The notes under the pieces: generated by a model
Databases searched by the model: none
What the model saw: only the letters and a program-made list of their open reading frames with translations
Told to the model about the DNA's origin: nothing
NCBI RefSeq assembly: GCF_004135975.1
Contig: NZ_CP026538.1
Span: forward strand, 4,304,501-4,368,500
DNA from: Solidesulfovibrio carbinolicus
Lineage (GTDB): Bacteria > Desulfobacterota > Desulfovibrionia > Desulfovibrionales > Desulfovibrionaceae
DNA length: 64,000 bases
Reading direction: 5' to 3'
Program-made: the position numbers and the translations under genes
In this document: in pieces, positions 51,630-60,052 of the stretch
How the letters are laid out: each line of letters begins with the position of its first letter
How positions within the stretch are numbered: position 1 is the first letter of the stretch

Positions 51630-54600
51630 TTAGCCGCACTTGGTATAGCCGCAGCCCTTGCAGACGTGGCAGCCTTCCTCGAAGACGAGGTCAGCCCCGC
51701 AGTCCGGGCATTGGGGATGGGACAGGTTGCCGGTTTCGTCGCGCACGGTCTGGCCTTGGAGGTAGCGATTTTCCAGCACCCAGGACACGGCGTCGGGAAT
51801 GGACAGCAGCAGGCCCTTTTTCTGGAACACCGGGTTTTCGCCGCCGATGCCCTTGAGCTGACCCACGATGTCGGCCACTTCCACGCCCGAGCGCAGGGCC
51901 AGGGAAACGAGCCGTCCGATGGCTTCGGCCTTGGCCGTGACCGAGCGGCCGGATTTGCCGATGGTGGCGAAGACCTCGAAGGGCTTGCCGTCGATCTCGT
52001 TGACGGTGAGGTAGAGTTCGCCCAGGCCCGTCTTGACCTTCTGGGTGAAGCCGAAAACGATGTCCGGGCGCATGCGCACCTTGCTTTGGGGCTTGGCCGG
52101 ATCGGCCGGCGCGCCGTCGCCGGTGCACAGCACCTGGTTGGATTTGCAGCCGTCGCGGTAGACGGTCACGCCCTTGCAGCCCAGTTCGTAGGCCAGCCAG
52201 TAGATCTCGCGGATCTCTTCCTTGGTGGCGCTGTTTGGCAGGTTGACGGTCTTGGACACGGCGTTGTCGGTGTATTTCTGGAAGGCGGCCTGCATTTTGA
52301 GGTGCCAGACCGGCTCAATGTCCATGGCCGTGACAAAGACTTCGCGCAGGGCCTCGGGCAACATGCCGATATGGGCGATGGAGCCTTTGCGGGTGACCTC
52401 TTCCATGAGGGCGTCGGAGTGCGCCCCGGCCTCGCGCAGGGCCGTGACGAAGTGGGGGTTGGCTTCCACGAGCTTTTCGCCGTCCATGACGTGGCGGGCA
52501 AAGGACAGAGCGAAAAGCGGTTCGATGCCCGAGGAGCAGCCGGCGATGATGGACAGCGTGCCGGTGGGGGCGATGGTGGTGGTGGTGGCGTTGCGGTAGG
52601 GGCCGAGGTTGCGCTTGCCGTAGACGGACTCGGGATAGGCCGGGAAGGCTCCGCGCTCGGCGGCCAGGGTCTTGGAGGCGCTGCGGGCCTCGGCCTGGAC
52701 GGTCTCCATGAGCTTTTCGGCCAGGGTCAGGGCCTCGGTGCTGTCGTAGGGGATGCGCAGCAGATAGAGCAGGTCAGCAAATCCCATGACGCCCAGGCCG
52801 ATCTTGCGGTTGGCCCGGACCATTTCGGTGATCTGGTCCAGGGGATAGCGCGAGGCGTCGATGACGTTGTCGAGGAAGCGCACGGCCAGATGCACGGTCT
52901 CGCCCAGGGCAGCCCAATCCACGCCGTCCGGGGCCGAGGGGTCGTAAAAGACCGACAGGTTGATGGAGCCGAGGTTGCAGGCCTCGTAGGGGAGCAGCGG
53001 CTGTTCGCCGCAGTTGTGGGCCACCAGGCCGCAGGCGTCGAAGCGGTTTTCGCCGGGCACTTGCACATCGTAGACGGTTTCCTCGCCGTCGGGAACGAGC
53101 GCCTCCACCGTGGCCAGGAAGGTCTCGCGGTTGAGCCGGCGCTTGTAGCCGGCCAGGAGGGCTTCCAGGCGAGCGGCCTTGTCCTCGTCGCGGAAACCCA
53201 CCACCTCGCGGAAGCGGGCCATGTTCTCGCCGGCGATGACCAGTTCGTGCTGACTTTTGACGGCATAGGCCTTCACGCCGCCCTTGCCGTCGGGGAGCAG
53301 GGACTGCCCGGCCTCGCGGCGATTGCGGTAGATGGTCGAGGCGATGCCGTGGCGCAGCAACATGCGCTGCACGGCCTCAAGGGTGGCCAGGTCGGACTGG
53401 GACAGGCGGATGCTGACGCCCTTTTGGCGCGTGCCCTGGACCGAGCCGTCGGCATCGAACAGGCCGCCGAGAAAACCCCGGGAAAATTCGCTGGAGCAGC
53501 GTTCCACCTCGGGAGTGAGACGCTTGTTGCCCGGCGACATGCCCAGATCGTGGCAGATGGATTTGAGCGCCCCAAGGCTCATGCGCCATTCGTCGCGGCC
53601 GGCGACGCCCACCCAGCCGGTGAAATCACTCCGGTGGGGCTGGGTTTTGGCAAAGGCGAAGGCCGCTTCCATGACGCCACTGCGGGGAAACGGGTCGCCG
53701 TTGGCCACGGCGGCCGGAGTCCAGAAGGACAGGACGGCCTTGTCCTGCTTGAGCGTGCCGTCGCCCAAAAGCAGGCCGACCAGATAGCCTTCGGCCAGAC
53801 CGTACTTGCCGGGCCAGGCGGCCAGGGAACGATGGTCGCCCAGGACCAGCTTGTCGCCGGGGACGAGATTTGCCGTTTCGACCCAGGTCGCGCCGAGGCG
53901 GCCGGTTTCGCCGGCGGCCCGCAACATCTTATGGTCGCCGGTCAGGCGCAGGCTGTGGCCTTCACGGGTGGTCAAACGGTAGACAGGCTTGACGCCGGTG
54001 ACGAAAAAGCCTTCGGTGGTAGAAGGATGCACGGCCCCGTCAAGAACCAGGGGTACGGTGCGGCCGGTCAGCTCCCGGGCCTGCCTGGGGCCGTCTGCTG
54101 TCATGACCCAGGTGTCGCCAGTGACGCACGGATTGGTCGACTCGATGGCTCCCAGGGCCGGAGTGGGGTTGTCGCGGTTGATGCGGTCGAGAAAGACGAT
54201 GCCGGGATCGCCGGATTCCCAGGCCTTGCGCACGAGCAGCGAAAAGACCTCGGGCGCGGACAGACTGCCCCGTTTGGAGCCGTCGCGCGGGTCTATGAGG
54301 TCGTAGTCCTCGCCCTTTTCCACGGCCTGCATGAAGCGTTCGGTGAGCGCCACCGAGATGTTGAAGTTGGTCAGCTCGCCCTCGCGCTCCTTGCAGGCGA
54401 TAAATTCCAGGATGTCGGGATGGTCGATGCGCAGGATGCCCATGTTGGCCCCGCGCCGCGTGCCGCCCTGTTTGACCTGTTCGGTGGCGGTGTTGAAAAT
54501 CCGCATGAAGGAGACCGGTCCCGAGGCCACGCCGCCGGTGGAGCCGACCCGGCTTTTTTTGGGGCGCAGCCGGGAGAAGGAAAAGCCCGTGCCGCCGCCG

Positions 54601-54977
54601 GATTTGTGGATCAGCGCGGCGAACTTCACGGCGTCGAAGATCTCGTCCATGGAGTCGCCCACCGGCAGCACGAAGCAGGCGGCCAGCTGGCCCAGGGGCG
54701 TGCCGGCGTTCATCAGCGTTGGGGAATTGGGCAGAAAGCGCATCCCGACCATGAGGTCGTAGAATTTGCGGGCCAGGGCCTCGGGCTGCCAGGGCGAGGC
54801 GGCGTACTTGGCCTCTTCGCTGGCGATGGCTCCGGCCACCCGCCAGAACAGGCCCTGGACGTCTTCCTCGGGCGAGCCGTCGGGCGTTTTTTTCAGATAG
54901 CGCTTGGACAAGACCACCATGGCGTTGTCGTTGACGTCGGCCTCGGGCAGATCGGCGGGCAGTGGCAGGTGGGTCAT
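51630..54977 (-). CDS. nrdJ: Adenosylcobalamin-dependent (class II) ribonucleotide reductase interrupted by an intein
   Basis: A 1115-residue precursor. The extein parts (residues 1-283 and 656-1115; 743 residues after splicing) are class II reductase. [26 protein letters not shown] carries the first redox Cys (shown in part: [20 protein letters not shown]). [20 protein letters not shown] holds the probable thiyl-radical Cys. [22 protein letters not shown] is a substrate-site loop. The C-terminus is a Cys-rich tail ([18 protein letters not shown]). It reduces ribonucleotides with B12 and works with or without oxygen. Residues 284-655 are an intein. Cobalamin genes elsewhere in the window would supply the cofactor. 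Start 54977 has AGGAAAG upstream. Confidence 0.95.
   Translation of the reverse strand: [1115 protein letters not shown]
53013..54128 (-). other. Intein with LAGLIDADG homing endonuclease inside NrdJ
   Basis: In-frame 372-residue insertion (precursor residues 284-655). It starts with Cys1 in CVTGDTWVM (splicing block A) and ends with LVAHN before the extein Cys, giving the His-Asn-Cys splice junction. Block B is LTGDHKMLR. The two dodecapeptide motifs of a homing endonuclease are LVGLLLGDG (near precursor residue 396) and [10 protein letters not shown] (near 503), so both splicing and homing parts look intact. The +1 residue is the catalytic-loop Cys of the reductase, so activity requires splicing. 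Confidence 0.95.
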
Positions 54978-55165
54978 AGGCGGGCTTTCCTAACCGTTTT
55001 CGATTGCAAGAAAAAAGGGCGGCCGCCAGATGGCGGCTGAAAATTTGCCAAAAGATATAAGCAGGATAGCACTCCGGCGAAACGCCGCAAGGCCTCCTCT
55101 CCCCACCTTGGGGGATACATCAAATCAGGGCGGATTGCCACCACGGGACATGGGCAGGCGGATCA

Positions 55166-55197
55166 AAAAAGCCGGGACGGTCGCCCGCCCCGGCTTT
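55166..55197 (-). terminator. Intrinsic terminator of lon
   Basis: On the minus strand a GC-rich hairpin with arms AAAGCCGGG and CCCGGCTTT ends in six T, 22 bases after the lon stop. Confidence 0.82.
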
Positions 55198-55218
55198 GCG
55201 GCATTGCCGCTTCCTGCT

Positions 55219-57645
55219 TCAGGACTGTTTCTCTTCCACGGCGCAGGCCAAGGGCCAGACCTCGTCGATGCGCTCCACGGGCATGATCTTGAGCCGCCCG
55301 CGCAGGTCCTTGGGGATGTCGTGAATGTCTTTCATATTCTTGGCCGGGATGATGACCCGCTTCATGCCGGCGGCCACGGCGGCCAGGATCTTTTCCTTGA
55401 TGCCGCCAACGGGCAGCACCCGTCCGCGAAGCGTAATCTCGCCGGTCATGGCCAGATCGTTGCAGACCGGCGTGTTGGTCAAAAGCGAGATAAGCGCCGT
55501 GACCAGCGTCACGCCGGCCGAGGGGCCGTCCTTGGGCGTGGCCCCGGCCGGCACGTGGATGTGGATGTCGTTTTTCTCGAACATCTCCGGCGCGATGCCC
55601 AGCTCCTTGGCCCGGGACTTGGCGTAGGTGAGCGCGGCCTGGGCCGACTCCTTCATGACCTCGCCCAGCTTGCCCGTGAGCTGCAGCCCGCCCTTGCCCG
55701 GCAGCGTGGCCGCCTCGATGTGCAGGATGGCTCCGCCCACCGGCGTCCAGGCCAAGCCCACGGCCACGCCCGGCGGCAGATCGGCCTCGCGCTCGTCGTC
55801 CATGAACCGGGCCGGCCCCAGCAACTTTTCCAGGGACGAGGCCGTGACCCGAAATGGCGGCTGTTCGCCCTCAGCCTTGCGCCGGGCCAGCTTGCGACAC
55901 ACCGACCCGACTTCGCGCTCGAGGTTTCGCAGGCCGGCCTCGCGGGTGTAGTCGCGGATGATCTTGGCCACGACCTGATCCGACAGGGACACGTCCTCGG
56001 CGGCCAGGCCGTTTTCCTCGATCTGGCGCGGCAGGATGTAGCGCCGGGCGATCTTGACCTTCTCCTGCTCGGTGTAGCCGGGCAGGCGGATGAGCTCCAT
56101 GCGGTCGAGCAGCGGCGGCGGAATGGTGTCCAGGATGTTGGCCGTGCAGATGAACATCACCTTGGACAGGTCAAAGGGCACGTTCAGGTAATGGTCCGAG
56201 AAGGAGTTGTTCTGTTCGGGGTCGAGCACCTCCAAAAGCGCCGAGGACGGGTCGCCCCGGAAGTCGGAACCGACCTTGTCGATCTCGTCGAGCATGATGA
56301 CCGGGTTTCGGGTGCCGGCCTGCTTGATGCTCTGGATGACCCGGCCGGGCATGGAGCCGATGTAGGTGCGCCGGTGGCCGCGAATCTCGGCCTCGTCGCG
56401 CATGCCGCCAAGGGACATGCGCACGAACTTGCGCCCCAGGGCCCGGGCGATGGAGCGGCCAAGAGAGGTCTTGCCCACGCCCGGAGGGCCGACGAAGCAC
56501 AGGATGGGGCCCTTCATGCCGGGGTTGAGCTTGCGCACGGACAGGTATTCGAGGATGCGCTCCTTGACCTTTTCCAGGTCGAAGTGGTCCTCGTCCAGGA
56601 TGCGCTTGGCTTCCTTGATGTCGAGCCGGTCCTTGGACAGCTTCTTCCAGGGCAGCTCCACCATCCAGTCGAGGTAGGTGCGGATGACGCCGGCCTCGGA
56701 GGAGTCGGGGTGCATGGACACCAGCCTTTTCAGCTGCTTGTCCGCTTCCTTCTTGACGTCCTTAGGCATCCCGGCCTTGTCCAGGGCTTCCTTGAGTTCG
56801 TCGAGGTCGTCGGACTCCTCGCCGCCCTCGCCCAGTTCCCGGCGGATGGCCTTTAACTGCTCGCGCAGGAAGAAGTCCTTTTGGGCCTTGTCCATCCCTT
56901 CCTTGGCCATGTTCTGGATCTTGGCCTGCATGGCCGCGACCTCGGCTTCCTTGACCAACTGGTCGTTGACCAGCCGCAGGCGCTCCACCGGGTCCTCGCA
57001 CTCCAGCAGCCGCTGGGCTTCCTCCACCCGCATGCGCAGGTTGGAGGCCACGAGATCAGCCAGCCGTCCGGGCTCGTTGACGCTGTTGAGCACGGCCATG
57101 ATGTCGGCCGAGGCCATGCCGCGAAGCGACAGGATCTTTTCGCTTTGCTCCCGGGCCGCCCGCATCATGGCTTCCTGCTCCAGGGTGGCTTCCTTGGGGT
57201 CGCGCTCGGCCAGCACCTCGATCTTGGCCGCCAGATAGGGGTCGGAGGAGGAAAAATCCGTCACCCTGGCCCGGGTCAGCCCCTGGACCAGCACCTTGAG
57301 CCGGCCGTCGGGCATCTTGAGCATGCGCATGATCATGCCCACCGTGCCGACCCGGTAGAGGTCGTCGGGACCGGGCTCGTCCACCTTCTCGTCCTTCTGG
57401 GTCAGGACCAGGATATAGCGCGAGCCGTTAAGCGCCGCGTCCACGGCCTGGACCGACTTGTCCCGGCCCACGAACAGCGGCAGGATCATGTAGTTGAAGA
57501 CCACGATGTCGCGCACCGGCAACACCGGGAGTTCGGACGGGATATCGGGCGGCGCGGCTTCCTCGCCCTCGCCGGCGGAAACCGGGGCCGCTTCGGTCGG
57601 CGCGCCATCGGCGGCCGCGAGCAGTTCGCGTTCCTTGTCATCCAT
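55219..57645 (-). CDS. lon: ATP-dependent protease Lon
   Basis: An 808-residue LonA. The N-terminal substrate-recognition domain ([22 protein letters not shown]) follows an Ala/Glu-rich leader of about 35 residues. The AAA+ module has Walker [10 protein letters not shown] (near residue 387) and [13 protein letters not shown] as Walker B. The C-terminal protease has the Ser-Lys dyad, Ser in [14 protein letters not shown] (near 708) and Lys in [10 protein letters not shown] (near 750). It degrades damaged and regulatory proteins in the cytoplasm. AAGGAG is ten bases before the start. acyP, radC and holA lie upstream in the same direction. Confidence 0.98.
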   Translation of the reverse strand: MDDKERELLAAADGAPTEAAPVSAGEGEEAAPPDIPSELPVLPVRDIVVFNYMILPLFVGRDKSVQAVDAALNGSRYILVLTQKDEKVDEPGPDDLYRVGTVGMIMRMLKMPDGRLKVLVQGLTRARVTDFSSSDPYLAAKIEVLAERDPKEATLEQEAMMRAAREQSEKILSLRGMASADIMAVLNSVNEPGRLADLVASNLRMRVEEAQRLLECEDPVERLRLVNDQLVKEAEVAAMQAKIQNMAKEGMDKAQKDFFLREQLKAIRRELGEGGEESDDLDELKEALDKAGMPKDVKKEADKQLKRLVSMHPDSSEAGVIRTYLDWMVELPWKKLSKDRLDIKEAKRILDEDHFDLEKVKERILEYLSVRKLNPGMKGPILCFVGPPGVGKTSLGRSIARALGRKFVRMSLGGMRDEAEIRGHRRTYIGSMPGRVIQSIKQAGTRNPVIMLDEIDKVGSDFRGDPSSALLEVLDPEQNNSFSDHYLNVPFDLSKVMFICTANILDTIPPPLLDRMELIRLPGYTEQEKVKIARRYILPRQIEENGLAAEDVSLSDQVVAKIIRDYTREAGLRNLEREVGSVCRKLARRKAEGEQPPFRVTASSLEKLLGPARFMDDEREADLPPGVAVGLAWTPVGGAILHIEAATLPGKGGLQLTGKLGEVMKESAQAALTYAKSRAKELGIAPEMFEKNDIHIHVPAGATPKDGPSAGVTLVTALISLLTNTPVCNDLAMTGEITLRGRVLPVGGIKEKILAAVAAGMKRVIIPAKNMKDIHDIPKDLRGRLKIMPVERIDEVWPLACAVEEKQS

Positions 57646-57680
57646 GATGCATGTGCTCCTTGTCGGTATCGAAAACGTCC

Positions 57681-57971
57681 TTAGCCGCGAATGGCGAAGG
57701 CGTCGTAAGCTTTGTCGTGGTCGATCATTGTCGCCGCCACCGCATCCACCCGGGACAGGGGCGACCCTTGGGGCAGGCGCTCCTTCAGGGCGGCCAGGGC
57801 TTCGGGGTCGCCCTGGGCCAGCACCTCGACCTTGCCGTCGGCCAGGTTGCGCACCCAGCCGCGAAGCCCCAGGCTTGCGGCCTGGTCGTAGACCCAGGCC
57901 CGGAAATACACGCCCTGAACCTTGCCGGAGACCGTGGCGTGCAGGCTTGGCGTCGTTTTTTCGGTCGTCAT
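57681..57971 (-). CDS. acyP: Acylphosphatase
   Basis: A 96-residue protein with the acylphosphatase signature SGKVQGVYFRAWVYDQAASL, giving the phosphate-binding Arg24, and GWVRNLADGKVEVLAQG, giving catalytic Asn42. It hydrolyses acyl phosphates such as acetyl phosphate. The start at 57971 has AAGGAGG upstream; the frame extends further without homology. It precedes lon by 35 bases and probably shares its transcript. Confidence 0.95.
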   Translation of the reverse strand: MTTEKTTPSLHATVSGKVQGVYFRAWVYDQAASLGLRGWVRNLADGKVEVLAQGDPEALAALKERLPQGSPLSRVDAVAATMIDHDKAYDAFAIRG

Positions 57972-58089
57972 GGCCGCCTCCTTGGCTCGTGTCGCGTCCT
58001 GTAACAAATACGATAGCCTTTGCGGCTGAAACTTCGTCTTTTGCGCCTGTTGCCTGAGAAACACCGGATCGCTTTTCGTGGATGCGACC

Positions 58090-58776
58090 CTAGATCATGC
58101 CTTCGGCCTGAAAGCTGAAAAACCGGTTTTCCGTCACCACCAGATGGTCGAGCACCCGGATATCCATTTCCCGGGCAGCGGCCACGATGCGGCGGGTAAA
58201 GGCCATGTCCTCGGCCGAGGGCTTGGGGTCGGCCCCGGGGTGGTTGTGGACGAGGATCACGCCGCTGGCGTTGTAGCGAAGCGCCATGGCGATGACCTCC
58301 CGCGGGTAGACCGCGGCCTGATCCACCGTGCCCTTGCTCACCCGCTCCCAGCCAACCAGCCGGTTCTTGGTGTCCACCAGGGCCATCCAGAATTCCTCGT
58401 GCTCCTTGACCCCGATCCTGGCCCGGGCCATTTCGGCCACCACGTCGGGGCTGCCAAGCACGGCCCGGTCGCGCATGGGCTGTTCGTGGAACCTGGCCCA
58501 AACCTCGCGCCACAGGGTCAGGAACTCCTCGGCTCCCGCGCCAAACCCGGGCACGCCCCGGAGCTCCTCGAAACGGGCCGTGAGCACCCCGCGCAGGCTG
58601 CCGAAGCGGGCCAAGAGCTCCTTGGCCAAGGGCTTGGTGTCGCGCCGCGCGTTGACGTAGCCCAGCACAAGCTCCAGCACCTCATATTCCGCCAGGGCGC
58701 GGGGATCGTCCAAAAGCCGGTCCTTGAGACGGCGTCGGTGGCCGAGGTAATGGGGCGGTTCTTTCTTATTAAGCAT
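58090..58776 (-). CDS. radC: RadC-family JAB-domain protein
   Basis: A 228-residue protein of the RadC/YicR family. The N-terminal part (RRRLKDRLLDDPRALAEYEV, then LARFGSLRGVLTARFEELRG) is the helix-hairpin-helix-like region. The C-terminal JAB1/MPN metalloprotease-like domain has VILVHNHPGADPKPSAEDMA, the conserved zinc-ligand motif. The biological role is unsettled; the old DNA-repair assignment is doubtful. ATG 58776 is preferred over a TTG six codons upstream. It lies between holA and acyP. Confidence 0.92.
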   Translation of the reverse strand: MLNKKEPPHYLGHRRRLKDRLLDDPRALAEYEVLELVLGYVNARRDTKPLAKELLARFGSLRGVLTARFEELRGVPGFGAGAEEFLTLWREVWARFHEQPMRDRAVLGSPDVVAEMARARIGVKEHEEFWMALVDTKNRLVGWERVSKGTVDQAAVYPREVIAMALRYNASGVILVHNHPGADPKPSAEDMAFTRRIVAAAREMDIRVLDHLVVTENRFFSFQAEGMI

Positions 58777-58863
58777 GGTTTCGGGTCCGGGCAAGGCGTT
58801 TACCGCCTTTTGGGAGGGAATAATCCGTCACAAAGGCCCGACAGGGGCGAAAAACCGGACCGA

Positions 58864-59859
58864 TCACGGTCCCACCCGGCCCGTTTGCCGTCCCTGGCCG
58901 CCAAAAAGCCGGAAAAGTTCGGCCGTGAGGAACTCCATGGCCTGATCGGGCTTGCGCGCCCCGGTCTTGATGCCGGCTTCGGCGGCAAAGGCCGCCTCAA
59001 AAAGCCGGGTCAGCCCGGCCGAGCCCAGCCGCCGGGCCATGGCCTCCTTCTGGCGGCGCACCTGGGGCGGCAGGCGCACGTCGTCGGCCTCGCCCACGGC
59101 CAGACGCCACATCATCCTCGCTTCGTAGAGCAAAAGCCCGATAAAGGGAAAGATCATCTCCTCCCCGGCCAGCTCCTTGTCGAAGATCTCCTGCCAGACC
59201 TTGGCCGGATCGCGCCCCTCGGACAAGGCATTGAGGAAGGCGAAGCCGTCCATGCCCTCGTGGTGGGACAAAAGGGCCAGATCGGCCATTTCCAGGCTGG
59301 TGCGGTCGCCCAGGGACAGCTCCAGCTTGGCCAGCTCGTTGTCGGCATGGGCCAGGGAAGCCGGCAAGGCGGCGGCCAGGGCCTCGGCCACGCCAGGCTC
59401 CAGCACCAACCCGCGCCGCCCGGCCCAATCGGCCAGACGCGGCCCCATGTCGCGGCGAGTCAGGCCCGGCGAAACAAAGATCCATTTGCGCTTCTCGGCC
59501 ACCGTGAAATAGGGCTGCTCGGTCAGGGTCTTGGGGAATTTGGGGCCGCCTTTTTTATCCAAGGGGCCTTCAAAACAGAAAAAGGGCCAGACCGCGTCGT
59601 TAAAGCCCTTCAGCGCCGGGGTGAGCTTGGGCCAGAAATCCGGGGGGGCCGCCTCGGCCCGGCGCAGGATCACGGCCCGGCGGCCGGCGAACAGGCTGCC
59701 CACGGTGAGCGCGCTCCAGAACGGCGCGCCAAGCTCCTCGTCGCCCCAGAACACCTCCCGGGAAAACGGCTGGCCGCTGTCGGCCAGAAGGCGCTCCACC
59801 CGCTCCCGCACGATCTCCGGGTCCGGGCAGGCGAGAAAGGAAAATCCGGCTCGTTGCAT
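58864..59859 (-). CDS. holA: DNA polymerase III delta subunit
   Basis: A 331-residue clamp-loader subunit that opens the beta clamp. The alpha/beta N-terminal domain (FSFLACPDPEIVRERVERLL; SLFAGRRAVILRRAEAAP) contains the usual hydrophobic contact region. It lacks a functional ATP site, as expected of delta. The C-terminal collar helices (GMDGFAFLNALSEGRDPAKV; IGLLLYEARMMWRLAV) are typical of HolA. The match is to family pattern rather than sharp motifs. It begins the minus-strand series holA-radC-acyP-lon. Confidence 0.82.
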   Translation of the reverse strand: MQRAGFSFLACPDPEIVRERVERLLADSGQPFSREVFWGDEELGAPFWSALTVGSLFAGRRAVILRRAEAAPPDFWPKLTPALKGFNDAVWPFFCFEGPLDKKGGPKFPKTLTEQPYFTVAEKRKWIFVSPGLTRRDMGPRLADWAGRRGLVLEPGVAEALAAALPASLAHADNELAKLELSLGDRTSLEMADLALLSHHEGMDGFAFLNALSEGRDPAKVWQEIFDKELAGEEMIFPFIGLLLYEARMMWRLAVGEADDVRLPPQVRRQKEAMARRLGSAGLTRLFEAAFAAEAGIKTGARKPDQAMEFLTAELFRLFGGQGRQTGRVGP

Positions 59860-60052
59860 AGGGCCACACTAGCCGACGCCGGGGCAGGGAGCAACGGGAA
59901 GGAGACGGTGCGAGACACGGGCCAACGGCCAGCCCGGCCGGCTTGCATGACATTTCCGCAACGATGCCGCCAATGCATTGACCTCATGGAAGGTCTCAAC
60001 TCATATGACCAAACGGCTCACAAGATGTAACGTTTCCAGTCTAGGAGCGCCC

